NCBI RefSeq assembly: GCF_028623165.1
Contig: NZ_CP117768.1
Location: 3,472,001 to 3,536,000 of the forward strand
Direction of reading: 5' to 3'
DNA length: 64,000 nt
From: Nostoc sp. UHCC 0926
GTDB taxonomy: Bacteria; Cyanobacteriota; Cyanobacteriia; Cyanobacteriales; Nostocaceae
The notes beneath the pieces are model-generated. The model saw only the letters and a program-made list of their open reading frames with translations. It ran no database searches and was not told where the DNA came from. The position numbers were made by a program, and so were the translations under genes. This document shows, piece after piece, positions 17,610 through 26,527 of this stretch; positions within the stretch are counted from its first letter, which is position 1; every line of letters begins with the position of its first letter.

Positions 17610-18101
17610 TCAAGCTTTTGTGCTTGATGACCTAGAAGATAGTTGCTTTTTGGCAAATAATACACCCAGTCCCAACACAGATAACCCAAGGGTAAAATTT
17701 GGCTCAGGAACGCTAGTGTAACTGATAATCTGAACATCATTCAGATCAATAAAATTGCCACTGTAAACTTCAAAAGTGCCCGGTGTAAATTGCAACCCTA
17801 ATCCCTGTCCTTGGGGAATTTTTCCCGAAGAGTCGGTTAAAACTAACGCTAATGGATCATTTGCTTCAGTATAAGACTGGCCATTGTAAGTAGCAAAAAT
17901 CTTTAACCCTTCTGCGATCGTTATTTGTTGGTCAGCAGCAGCTGCCTGGTCAAACGAAAAAGTGCCTGTCAGAGTTTTATTAGTGTTAGAGAAATGATAA
18001 GTGAGTTGTGCAGCCTGGACGGGCATAGTTTTTCCGACTGCAAAAATCAGAGCAGTTCCCATCGTTACAGCTGCTAATTTCTTGAAGATGGAGTCAGTCA
18101 T
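17610..18101 (-). CDS. PEP-CTERM sorting-domain protein
   Basis: 163 residues from the ATG at 18101. A signal peptide (about residues 1-30, ending PVQAA) is followed by a ~105-residue beta-rich domain (LTYHFSNTNKTLTGTFSF). The C-terminal sorting signal reads SVPEPNFTLGLSVLGLGVLF then AKKQLSS: the PEP motif, a hydrophobic helix and a basic end. Such proteins are processed by an exosortase and exported to the surface or matrix. A hairpin (gacgtgt/acacgtc, 18154-18170) sits in the leader. Confidence 0.88.
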   Translation of the reverse strand: MTDSIFKKLAAVTMGTALIFAVGKTMPVQAAQLTYHFSNTNKTLTGTFSFDQAAAADQQITIAEGLKIFATYNGQSYTEANDPLALVLTDSSGKIPQGQGLGLQFTPGTFEVYSGNFIDLNDVQIISYTSVPEPNFTLGLSVLGLGVLFAKKQLSSRSSSTKA

Positions 18102-18221
18102 TTTTTTGCTTGATAAAGAACAGGTACAAAAAGACTGAAATAGTTTTATGAAAGACGTGTAACACACGTCTCTGCAACACCAAGCTTTTCAATCAGTGTT
18201 CAGTGAAGGAGTGGATTAAAT

Positions 18222-20171
18222 TCACTGACTCGTCAGCGCAGTTTTCATTGCCTTAAAGATATGGCTCTGATCAAGTACTCCTCGGACACCGGGCGCACTG
18301 TAAGTAGTATTAGAACTATCTTTGAACTTAACTTCTTTTCCCAGGTATTTAGTCAGAACTGATGCATAAGCACCTTGGTAGTAAACAGGTACAATCCTTC
18401 GGCTGTGACTACCCCAGAGGTATTTATAATTCGGATCAGACCCCCAAAAGTGACCAGCATCTTTAGAATTGTGCTTGTTGAAAGTGATGTCCTTGGCGTT
18501 ATACTTCAAGCCCTTAGACTGATTTGGGTCAGGATTAGGAGTCAGCTTTGATACAAAGTCATTATTCAGAGTTAAATAGTGGTCATGGTCAGCAGTAACG
18601 AGTAGCAGGTTCTTGCTCCAACCACCATGATTGTTGATCCAGGTAATAACCTCTTGAACTGCTTTGTCAAAATCATTCATAGTACCAATCAGGTTATCCA
18701 TGTTGTTGTCATGAGCACCCCAATCGATATCACCTCCCTCAATCATTAGCCAGAAGCCATCTTTGTCCTTACCTAAAACTTTAAGAGCAGCTTTGCTCAG
18801 ATCAGCCAAAGTTGGATTTTCGTTAATCTCTCTGGCAATGAAGCTAGCATCAGTTTCACCAGCAGCCAGAGGACGCACAGTATCAGGTGCAGGAGCATTG
18901 GGAGCAATCGGGTTGCCTGCTGCATCAATGACAGGAACACAGTCCCCAGCAGTACCAGGAATGATTTGACCTGATGGACAGGGAGTTACAGTTTTAACAA
19001 CAGAGCTATAGAGTGTGAAATTACTCAGACCTGTGGTGCTGTAGTCACCTTTAGAGGAACTGGTAGGAATATTGCCATCTTGTCCACGGGCACCGTATAG
19101 ACCAAATAATTTACCTCCTTTATTTGGGTCAATTTTGGTTGCTGTGTCTAACAGTGCCTTAGTTGCATTCGGGCCACGTTCCAAAAAGTTATAGCCATAA
19201 CGATTGGACGTAGGGTTAGCCTTCAAATACTCGTAGGTGTCTTGTGTGATATACGTATAGTTAAAAATTGGCCCTGTATTGGTTGTATTGCTAAAGTCCA
19301 AGGGATGACCACCACCCAACAAAACATTGGGCTGAAAGTTTAGCAATGTTTGCTGCAAAATGCTGTCTTGGTTGGTCTTGGTGGGATCATAAATACTGTC
19401 GTACTTGCTACGACGATTGACAAAAGAGGCAGCAGCACCGGGCGTTGCATGGCTAACAGGTACAGATGTTACCAGACCTGTAGACTTACCTTTTTCTTTG
19501 GCAATTTCCAGGATGGTTTTCAACCTCTTCTCGTAAATGTCTACTCCCATCGCGTTGTTATAGCTCTTTACGCCTGTATAAAGAGTGGTAGCGGTGTTAG
19601 CAGAGTCAGGATAACTGTGCTTGATGTACTCTTTGTCATATCCACCAGGAGTAGCAGGAGTTAAAGGAATCCAGGGAACGGGGCCTCCTTTACTTGTTTC
19701 ATAACCTGTCAAGTTACCAGGTGAAAGGCTATTACCATCAGCGCGATCGCCAGGATTAAAAGGAGTAGGCTGGAATGAGAAGTTCGGACGAACAGGACTT
19801 GCAGCTGTAAGTGGATTAGACCCATCTAAGCCAGAGTTACCTGTGAGGTGTGGTTGATTTATTGGTTTAGCTGGTGTATTGCCCTGAATCGTTGTGCCAT
19901 AAGTGGTCACTAATCCATATCCAGTTAAATTTTGAAAGCTCAGACCAGAGCCTTTCCCACTGGTGTAAAAGGGAGCGCCTTTGGCAAGGGCTGCGGCCCG
20001 TGCCATGTTCCAACCCATGCCATCACCAATCATGATAATCACGTTAATTCCATTACCAGCGGCCATAGTCGGCTGAAAAACAGAATTACCGAACATCAGC
20101 AGAATGGTACAGAAAAAGCCAGCCGTAGTCAAAGCTAGGAAGCGTCTGTACTTTCCTAAAAATGAAATCAT
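18222..20171 (-). CDS. Secreted alkaline phosphatase (PhoA family)
   Basis: 649 residues with an N-terminal signal peptide (about 1-38). The alkaline phosphatase superfamily motifs are visible in order: IMIGDGMGWNMARAAA (metal aspartate), YPDSANTATTLYTGVKS (nucleophile serine in DSAxTAT), MIEGGDIDWGAHDNNMDN, VTADHDHYL and the late HSRRIVPVYYQG histidine. It hydrolyses phosphomonoesters outside the cytoplasm. Regulation by phosphate is likely for the family, but I found no convincing Pho box. It is longer than the E. coli enzyme, with a proline/asparagine-rich insert near residues 95-170. Confidence 0.92.
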   Translation of the reverse strand: MISFLGKYRRFLALTTAGFFCTILLMFGNSVFQPTMAAGNGINVIIMIGDGMGWNMARAAALAKGAPFYTSGKGSGLSFQNLTGYGLVTTYGTTIQGNTPAKPINQPHLTGNSGLDGSNPLTAASPVRPNFSFQPTPFNPGDRADGNSLSPGNLTGYETSKGGPVPWIPLTPATPGGYDKEYIKHSYPDSANTATTLYTGVKSYNNAMGVDIYEKRLKTILEIAKEKGKSTGLVTSVPVSHATPGAAASFVNRRSKYDSIYDPTKTNQDSILQQTLLNFQPNVLLGGGHPLDFSNTTNTGPIFNYTYITQDTYEYLKANPTSNRYGYNFLERGPNATKALLDTATKIDPNKGGKLFGLYGARGQDGNIPTSSSKGDYSTTGLSNFTLYSSVVKTVTPCPSGQIIPGTAGDCVPVIDAAGNPIAPNAPAPDTVRPLAAGETDASFIAREINENPTLADLSKAALKVLGKDKDGFWLMIEGGDIDWGAHDNNMDNLIGTMNDFDKAVQEVITWINNHGGWSKNLLLVTADHDHYLTLNNDFVSKLTPNPDPNQSKGLKYNAKDITFNKHNSKDAGHFWGSDPNYKYLWGSHSRRIVPVYYQGAYASVLTKYLGKEVKFKDSSNTTYSAPGVRGVLDQSHIFKAMKTALTSQ

Positions 20172-20212
20172 TGCAGTATGCCTTCAGATTGATTGACCAA
20201 TTAGTAGCTGTT

Positions 20213-20359
20213 AATACTCAGGATTTACGCAAAAATTCCCAAAAAGCTTAATTTATCGTAGACACGTAGTAGCTTGCCGCAGGCTACCGCCTTCTCTACG
20301 AGACACTTTGCCTTCACGTAGTGTCTGGTAGAGAAGAATTCGTAGAGTATGCGTAAGTT
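20213..20359. repeat. Nested inverted repeat upstream of phoA-like gene
   Basis: An inner hairpin is formed by tctctacgagacact (20293-20307) and agtgtctggtagaga (20320-20334), with 13 of 15 pairs. Loosely similar outer arms end in tacgca (near 20226) and tgcgta (near 20350). The block also contains the ttgccgcaggctacc sequence related to repeats at 5710 and 38110. It may be a small palindromic mobile element. Confidence 0.45.
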
Positions 20360-20596
20360 CTAATACTGATAAAAATTGGGTTCAAGATGATTATTCTCGA
20401 AGTTTGAGTGGGTAGCACTCACATCTGGTTGAGTAGAAGTTGTGACATGACTCTGGTTAGAGGCAGTAGCTGGTTGTTGATTCAATGTTCCCAAGAACAG
20501 CAGGATTGCCACAACTAAACCAGATATGAACCAAGCCAATGCACGTTTGTACTGTTTCATTACTGAAACGATTTTTGATTTTTGAATTAAAGTCAT
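20360..20596 (-). CDS. Small secreted or membrane-anchored peptide of unknown function
   Basis: 78 residues from the ATG at 20596, chosen for the ctaggagg ribosome site about ten bases upstream; the 42-codon upstream extension is unlikely. A basic N-terminus is followed by a hydrophobic helix (WFISGLVVAILLFLGTL, about 22-38). Then a short Ser/Thr/Asn-rich tail with several histidines follows (QSHVTTSTQPDVSATHSNF). It lies between a CDF exporter and PhoA, on the same strand. A periplasmic metal-related role is possible but unsupported. Confidence 0.6.
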   Translation of the reverse strand: MTLIQKSKIVSVMKQYKRALAWFISGLVVAILLFLGTLNQQPATASNQSHVTTSTQPDVSATHSNFENNHLEPNFYQY

Positions 20597-20726
20597 GATT
20601 AGCAAACCTCCTAGTAAATAAGTTATGCTTGTTAGACAATGGCTATGCTTTATAAGCATCATGTTTAAATCTGAATTATAAGTAAGCACAAAAACTAATT
20701 TATTTGATATATTTTTAGCCATTGCT

Positions 20727-21713
20727 TCAGGATGAATGTGTTTGATTTGCCGATAACATTAAAGCTATATCTTGGTTGAAAAAAGGATGAATGGGTATTT
20801 TTGAAGGGTATTTACAGCTAGTTAGCTGCAAAGTTACTTCAGTAATGTTAAAAGTTTTTTGCAGATGAGTTTGTAATTTATTGAGTAAGCGATCGCGTTC
20901 TTGGGCTGTTGTACATTTAACTGTCAAATCAGCGCAAAGCATTACCTGATTTAAGCTAATTGCCCAGATATGAAGTTTTTCTACTTGATCAACACCAGCA
21001 AAAGATTTGAGACATATTTCCACTTCATCTGGATCAATTGATTCTGGTGCATACTCCAAAAAAATTTTCAGGCTTTCTTGAACTAACGGTAAAGCACTTA
21101 AAGCAGTAAAAGTTGCAACTACTAAACTAATAACGATATCTGCCCACCACCAATCCCAAAGATGAACTGCTAAAGCAGCTATAATAACGCCAACAGAACT
21201 AGCAGTATCAGCGATGACATGAAGCAAAGCCCCCCGGAAGTTTAAGTCGTCGTGAGTGTGGGGATGAAGCAAAGTAATATTGAGTAAATTGACTATTAAA
21301 CCTAATACTGCAATTCCTAACATTGGTAAGCCCAAAATTGTTGTTGGATGTTGCCAACGCCCAATAGCTTCCCAAGTAATAAAACTAGCGATCGCCAGCA
21401 AACCTAATCCATTCAACAAAGCTGCTAAAACTTCGATTCGTTGATGTCCGAATGTTGCCTGACTCTTAGCTGGTTGCCGTGCTAAGAAACTTGCAAATAG
21501 TGATATTAGCAAGGCTGTAATATCAGATAACATATGTCCGGCATCTGCTTGTAGAGATAAACTTTTACTCCACAAACCTACATTCCACTCAGCAACAAAA
21601 AAACAAACAAGTAAACCTAATGTTATCCATAACATTTTGGCTTTTTGCCGACTTACAACCACTTTTGTAAAAGTATTTTCGCATGTACATTCATCCCATC
21701 GAAGTGAAAGCAT
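20727..21713 (-). CDS. Cation diffusion facilitator (CzcD/ZitB-like) metal exporter
   Basis: 328 residues with six hydrophobic helices. The transport-site HxxxD pairs are visible: H60/D64 in DAGHMLSDITALL (helix 2) and H165/D169 in LLHVIADTASS (helix 5); this pattern is usual in zinc/cadmium/cobalt CDFs. The cytosolic C-terminal domain (about 205-310) contains DEVEICLKSF and KLHIWAIS. A short histidine loop (HPHTHDD, 150-156) precedes helix 5. Probably exports zinc or a related ion in exchange for protons. Confidence 0.9.
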   Translation of the reverse strand: MLSLRWDECTCENTFTKVVVSRQKAKMLWITLGLLVCFFVAEWNVGLWSKSLSLQADAGHMLSDITALLISLFASFLARQPAKSQATFGHQRIEVLAALLNGLGLLAIASFITWEAIGRWQHPTTILGLPMLGIAVLGLIVNLLNITLLHPHTHDDLNFRGALLHVIADTASSVGVIIAALAVHLWDWWWADIVISLVVATFTALSALPLVQESLKIFLEYAPESIDPDEVEICLKSFAGVDQVEKLHIWAISLNQVMLCADLTVKCTTAQERDRLLNKLQTHLQKTFNITEVTLQLTSCKYPSKIPIHPFFNQDIALMLSANQTHSS

Positions 21714-22233
21714 TACCCAAAAAAACCTTTAAATATACATTATTAGCCTGAAAAACATCCACCTCAAGATTTGTGATGAGTCTGTTTTGAATTTAGAATG
21801 CTACATCCTCACAAATTATCCTCAAATAGCCTGTGATTAAAGATTTTGGTTTACTATAGGACTCCTGATTTATAAACAATATTTCAGATAAAACCTTAAT
21901 AAAACGTGCTTTTCAGTCTCAGGATATTTTCCAAATTAAAATCGTAGTCTTATATATATCTGGAAATTACTCACTATTTTTTTATTCTAGAGATACATAA
22001 TAAATGCACAAATTTCTGAACACTATAATATATTTAAGACTATATAAAATTTATCCTGGTTAATTTAAGGAATGGTAATGTTTACGTTAAATGACAGTCC
22101 ATATTATATTTATTTACACCCATCCACTTATGTATTGATTAACTAATAATTAACCCTTACTGTTTTTGTGACCAGAATCAGGTAAGGAACAGTGTCAGCG
22201 CTCCATCTGTCCTATCCTGGAGATGGGTAGATA
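21714..22233. other. AT-rich spacer between divergent genes
   Basis: 520 bases, mostly AT-rich. It holds the promoters of the CDF gene and the glycosyltransferase gene. A tatattatatttattt-type run lies at 22100-22120. No gene, terminator or clear operator was found. Confidence 0.35.
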
Positions 22234-23196
22234 ATGTTGTGTGTGGGTGAAACTGTGTTTTTCAGCGTTGTAATACCGACTTATAATCGCCAACCGATTT
22301 TAGAAAAGTGCCTCCGCGCCTTGGAGATGCAGGAGTTGAGTAAGCCAAGTGCAGTTTCTGGTTACGAGATTGTCTTGGTGGATGATGGTTCTACTGATAG
22401 CACATTGGAGTGGTTGGCAGAACACAAAAAGGAATTTCCCCATGTGCGATGGTTTCAGCAAGACCATGCTGGACCAGCGGCGGCTCGGAATTTGGGGGTA
22501 GAACAGGCGCTGGGAGATACAATTATCTTTATTGATAGTGATTTAGTAGTGCTGGATAATTTCTTGCAAGCTCACGCAGATGCACTAATGCAGGGACAGG
22601 AGAAATTGAGGAGCGATCGCTTTTTCACTTACGGTGCAGTTATTAATACTTGTAATTTCGAGAATCCAACGGCTGAAGCCTACAAAGTCACAGATTTTTC
22701 AGCAGCTTTTTTTGCTACTGGAAATGTAGCAATTCCCAAACATTGGCTAGAGAAAGCAGGACTTTTTGACACCAGTTTTCAACTCTATGGCTGGGAAGAT
22801 TTAGAATTAGGTGTGCGGCTGAAAAAACTAGGTTTGACACTAATTAAATGTCCAGAAGCCGTCGGCTATCACTGGCATCCACCATTTAAATTAGAGCAAA
22901 TTCCCCGATTGATTGACCAAGAAATTCAACGCGGACGTATGGGAGTTTTGTTTTATCAAAAGCATCCCACATGGGAAGTGCGAATGATGATTCAAATGAC
23001 TTGGTTGCATCGTTTACTTTGGGGAATTCTGTCACTCAATGGCGCACTTAATGAGCGGACAATGGCTCCATTTTTGCAATGGCTAATTAATTTAGGTAAA
23101 CCTCAATTGGCTTTAGAGATTGCCCGAATTTTTCTTAACTGGTACAACGTGAAGGGTGTTTATGAAGCTTATGCTCAAATGCAGCAAGCATCGTGA
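22234..23196 (+). CDS. Family 2 glycosyltransferase
   Basis: 320 residues. GT-A fold motifs: FSVVIPTYNR at the start, EIVLVDDGSTDSTLEWL, a DxD-type IFIDSDLVV, and the acceptor-side GWEDLELGVRLKKLG. Such enzymes move a sugar from a nucleotide donor to a glycan or lipid acceptor at the cytoplasmic face of the membrane. No other glycan genes are adjacent, so the product is unknown. It converges with the ATPase gene at 26022-23242. Confidence 0.88.
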   Translation: MLCVGETVFFSVVIPTYNRQPILEKCLRALEMQELSKPSAVSGYEIVLVDDGSTDSTLEWLAEHKKEFPHVRWFQQDHAGPAAARNLGVEQALGDTIIFIDSDLVVLDNFLQAHADALMQGQEKLRSDRFFTYGAVINTCNFENPTAEAYKVTDFSAAFFATGNVAIPKHWLEKAGLFDTSFQLYGWEDLELGVRLKKLGLTLIKCPEAVGYHWHPPFKLEQIPRLIDQEIQRGRMGVLFYQKHPTWEVRMMIQMTWLHRLLWGILSLNGALNERTMAPFLQWLINLGKPQLALEIARIFLNWYNVKGVYEAYAQMQQAS

Positions 23197-23241
23197 TTAA
23201 AAAGTAAGGAGCACAGAGTTAGGTATAACACACAAGTAAAA

Positions 23242-26022
23242 TTACAAAATCCCTTTTCCTAATACCTTACGCTTCAAAACCAGTATCCGAGGTCTTGCTC
23301 CTGTACCTGAAAAACCTAAACCTTCGCGGAAGATTTCTGGCATATAAAATCGTGCCTCGCTATCCTTTTCCTTATCTTCGTAAATAACCCCCATTTCCTC
23401 TAGCATTCTTACTGTTGGCGAATCCATTTCAAACTGTTCTTTTCCAAAAGGAATTTTTCGTTCAGAAGGGGGATATTTAGGTAGTATTTCCTCAACCCAA
23501 GTTTTGAAAGATGGATATTCTTCTTTGGCTTCTTCCACCTTCTTTTCACTGCATGATTTAAGAGCGCGGCGAATAGCTTGAGGAGGTAAAATACGGCTAG
23601 TAGACCACTTTTCAAATTGCACTTCTTTAGTTCTTTCTACAGTAATATCGGCTGCGTGGTACAATAAACGAACAATATCTCTCGCCTGAAGCCTACCATT
23701 AAAATCTGTCAAAGCTGCAAATATCCAGGAAGCTGTATATGCTTCTTTCGAGTTATCTGAACCTAGCCTTTTACCCCATAATTTTTCTAATCGCTCTATA
23801 ATATTCTGTTCATTTAAACTGCTAATCTCTGCTAGCGAGGCATCTATTACTTGAGACTGGCTACATATCCAAAAGACTAAACGCAAAAAAGAATTTTGAT
23901 CCCAAGATAGATCATAAGAAAGGTAAAGATTTTCAAACTGTTTTAAGTTTTGAGTAATTGTATAACGCAGGAAATCACGGCGCAGAAAAATTATTATCCC
24001 AATATTAGACTGCCTAATTTCCGATAACCTCTTTGGCAAATCATCAATCAGAGCTTTTAAGGCAATTTTTTCTTGATTGCTGGATGCAATGTTTGGGAAT
24101 ATATCCTCTAATCCATCAAACAGAAAGATAATACGTAAGCCTCTATCTTTCAAATCACGATTTATGATGCTAAGAATATTATGAGTATGTGTTTCAGGAT
24201 TCACACCTATAGCTTTTGCAATTTGACCAATCCAGAATTCCGTCCATTCTGGTTCACTCCAGTTTTCAGCCGCAATTGCTCTTTTAATTCTATCCACATA
24301 TTCTGAAGGTAGAAACTCAGGAATAGTATCTTCCAAAGCTGATATTGCCTCGTTTCTAGCTTCGTTAATCACAATTTTTGCATTATCTTTAATGTTACTT
24401 GATTCAAGGAAAGGAAAGATATGTGTTTTTATTTGTGATTCCTGAATTGTATTATCTATACGATTTAAAAAACTTTCCCAGTATTTAAAACGTGACAACT
24501 GTATATAGTTAAACGTTTTTCCTGCACCTTTAGCTCCAATTGATACGACATGAGGTAATTCATCTCGAAAATTAGTCGCTAAATTCTTCAATGGTTCTGT
24601 TACTAATAAATCTTCTCCCCGCCCTTGTTCAGCATACTCATATTCCTGACACAAATCTCTGAGTCTACGAACCTCAACAATTCCTTGATGCTCTTTTGTA
24701 GATTTTGACTGCAATTCCTGATCATTGGTTATAAACAACTCTTCTTTAGCCCACTCCTTAGCTACATTCATCACTGAAGTTGGACTTAGTTTTAAACGCG
24801 CATCTTCCCAATTATTAATATATAGTAATTCTTGGGAAAAATAGGTTTCTTTTATATCCAATCTTGTAGCATATAAATTATCTTCTTCTGGCTGTAAATA
24901 AGCAGATTGCAATTGCACCAATGCATCATCAACCGCAGGTAATAATCTCAATTCTGGTGTTAGCATACTAATGATCAAAGACGGATCGTAATATCTTTCA
25001 TCATTTACACTTGCCTCTGATGGTGCTACTCTAGCAATTTGTTCCAGAACAAGAGTTGTACCTCTCACAGATTGTCCGTTAATTGTTGTGACTAAAAACC
25101 TCTGAATTCTTGGGTCGAAAATTATGGGACTTGATATTTCACTTAAACCTGCTCTCAAATCAATTAATACATAGTCAGCACCAACAGCCTTACCTAAACT
25201 ATGAATAGCATTACCGCATTCCCAAGCTCCATCTGGACTTCTTACCAAGTGTTCAGGCAGAATAGGTGTATCTAGTAGTTCTTCATCTTCAAGACAAGCA
25301 GGTAGAAAATAAACTGTTGATTTACCTTCGTACTTAGCAGATTTTTTAACTTCCCGTGCAAATAGTGAAAGTGCTTGTTCTCTTTCAATAGGAGAATAGT
25401 GGTAAACTTCAAGGAAATCAATGAAAGAAACTGCTGGTTGCTGTTTTTCAAAAGCGTTCCAATAAGTAAAACCAGGAGCTTCTAAATCAGCATCAATAAC
25501 TAATACAGTTGTAGACCTATCTATTTCTTTAGCTCTATCTTGTAAAGCAAAAAGATGCGCTGCTAAATTCAATGTTCTACCAACACCACCTTTAAAGGAA
25601 TAGAAAGCTACTAAAGTAGGTTTTTCAATATATGCTTCTGGAAGTTTAACTGGTTTTACTATTACCGTTTCTATTTCTGATTCCCTATCTAAATAAACAA
25701 TTTCTTCCCAGAATGGACGCACATCAACATCAGTTTTGTAAACTTCTTCTCCAGAGAAAAATTCTACAGATAATGTAGCATCACCAAGGGTAAAATAAAT
25801 CACAGATAACTCTTCTTGATACCAATCTTTGAACCATTCTTTTAAAGCATCCTCAGCATTTTCTCTATTTTCTTCACTAAGAATATATATTTCTAAAGCA
25901 TCTGAGTAACAGCGAATTTTTACTACCCCTTCTGGTAATTTAGTACCATAATTAGTTTTATGTCCAATAGTTCTCTTTACATCAAGCCATGTGAGTAATT
26001 TTGGCGATTTTGGTGCATTCAT
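23242..26022 (-). CDS. KGGVGR-motif double ATPase (ParA/MinD-like plus AAA/STAND-like)
   Basis: 926 residues with two predicted NTPase modules. Module 1 follows a ~130-residue N-terminal domain. It has a deviant Walker A, YSFKGGVGRTLNLAAHL (residues 141-157), then VIDADLEAPG (175-184) and VLIDLRAGLSE (285-295), as in ParA/MinD relatives. Module 2 has a P-loop SIGAKGAGKTFNY (494-506) and Walker B IIFLFDGLEDIFP (631-643), then IIIFLRRDFLRY, resembling AAA or STAND NTPases. The C-terminal ~130 residues are helical. It overlaps the preceding 154-residue gene by four bases (ATGA), so they form one translational unit. KGGVGR ATPases are often found in conflict systems; a defence role here is inferred. 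Confidence 0.8.
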   Translation of the reverse strand: MNAPKSPKLLTWLDVKRTIGHKTNYGTKLPEGVVKIRCYSDALEIYILSEENRENAEDALKEWFKDWYQEELSVIYFTLGDATLSVEFFSGEEVYKTDVDVRPFWEEIVYLDRESEIETVIVKPVKLPEAYIEKPTLVAFYSFKGGVGRTLNLAAHLFALQDRAKEIDRSTTVLVIDADLEAPGFTYWNAFEKQQPAVSFIDFLEVYHYSPIEREQALSLFAREVKKSAKYEGKSTVYFLPACLEDEELLDTPILPEHLVRSPDGAWECGNAIHSLGKAVGADYVLIDLRAGLSEISSPIIFDPRIQRFLVTTINGQSVRGTTLVLEQIARVAPSEASVNDERYYDPSLIISMLTPELRLLPAVDDALVQLQSAYLQPEEDNLYATRLDIKETYFSQELLYINNWEDARLKLSPTSVMNVAKEWAKEELFITNDQELQSKSTKEHQGIVEVRRLRDLCQEYEYAEQGRGEDLLVTEPLKNLATNFRDELPHVVSIGAKGAGKTFNYIQLSRFKYWESFLNRIDNTIQESQIKTHIFPFLESSNIKDNAKIVINEARNEAISALEDTIPEFLPSEYVDRIKRAIAAENWSEPEWTEFWIGQIAKAIGVNPETHTHNILSIINRDLKDRGLRIIFLFDGLEDIFPNIASSNQEKIALKALIDDLPKRLSEIRQSNIGIIIFLRRDFLRYTITQNLKQFENLYLSYDLSWDQNSFLRLVFWICSQSQVIDASLAEISSLNEQNIIERLEKLWGKRLGSDNSKEAYTASWIFAALTDFNGRLQARDIVRLLYHAADITVERTKEVQFEKWSTSRILPPQAIRRALKSCSEKKVEEAKEEYPSFKTWVEEILPKYPPSERKIPFGKEQFEMDSPTVRMLEEMGVIYEDKEKDSEARFYMPEIFREGLGFSGTGARPRILVLKRKVLGKGIL

Positions 26023-26483
26023 ACTCTTTCAATTTCTCCTACAATCCATTTTGATATTGCTAATAGCTTATTCTCTATATCTTCATCGCTTGCTTTTTGT
26101 TTTTGACTAACTATAGAAATTACTTTTCCTCCGTACCGCCACATTTGGTTAATCTGTCCACTATTTAATTTCCTCTCTTCCTTATTATTCCTATTATCGA
26201 ATACTTCCCCAATAAATATTTCAGGTAGATTTAAAGACCCTCCTGCACCTAAACAGTCTAATAACTTATTTATATTATGTTGACATTCAGCAATATCTGT
26301 ACACGAATCGCTACGCTTATACCCTTTCCTCTTCATTAAGATTGTCTTTAAACCACATTCAACGGCATAAAATAAGAGTAATCGATGGGCGTTAGTTCGA
26401 GATGTTTCCTGAAAATTTTTATAAGCACACAGATTTTGAAACCATGCTTTTTCCATTTCCCGATCTGTAAAAGGTATTGCCAT
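26019..26483 (-). CDS. HEPN-like small helical protein
   Basis: 154 residues, all-helical in appearance. The segment NAHRLLLFYAVECGLKTILMKRKGY followed by CQHNINKLLDCLG resembles HEPN-type domains, in which A-E-(C)-x-LK leads the helix and a later histidine helix follows. The classical RNase motif R-x4-6-H is not obvious, so activity cannot be read from the sequence. It is the first gene of a two-gene unit with the KGGVGR double ATPase and starts 44 bases after the recG stop. It could act as the effector or sensor partner of the ATPase. Confidence 0.6.
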   Translation of the reverse strand: MAIPFTDREMEKAWFQNLCAYKNFQETSRTNAHRLLLFYAVECGLKTILMKRKGYKRSDSCTDIAECQHNINKLLDCLGAGGSLNLPEIFIGEVFDNRNNKEERKLNSGQINQMWRYGGKVISIVSQKQKASDEDIENKLLAISKWIVGEIERV

Positions 26484-26527
26484 TAAGGTATTTTTACTTC
26501 GCTTAAATACAAATTTACTCAGATATA

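Noticed and set aside
23242..26022. Alternative reading of the ATPase as a plasmid partition ParA
   Set aside because: It is three times longer than ParA, has a second NTPase module and no ParB partner.
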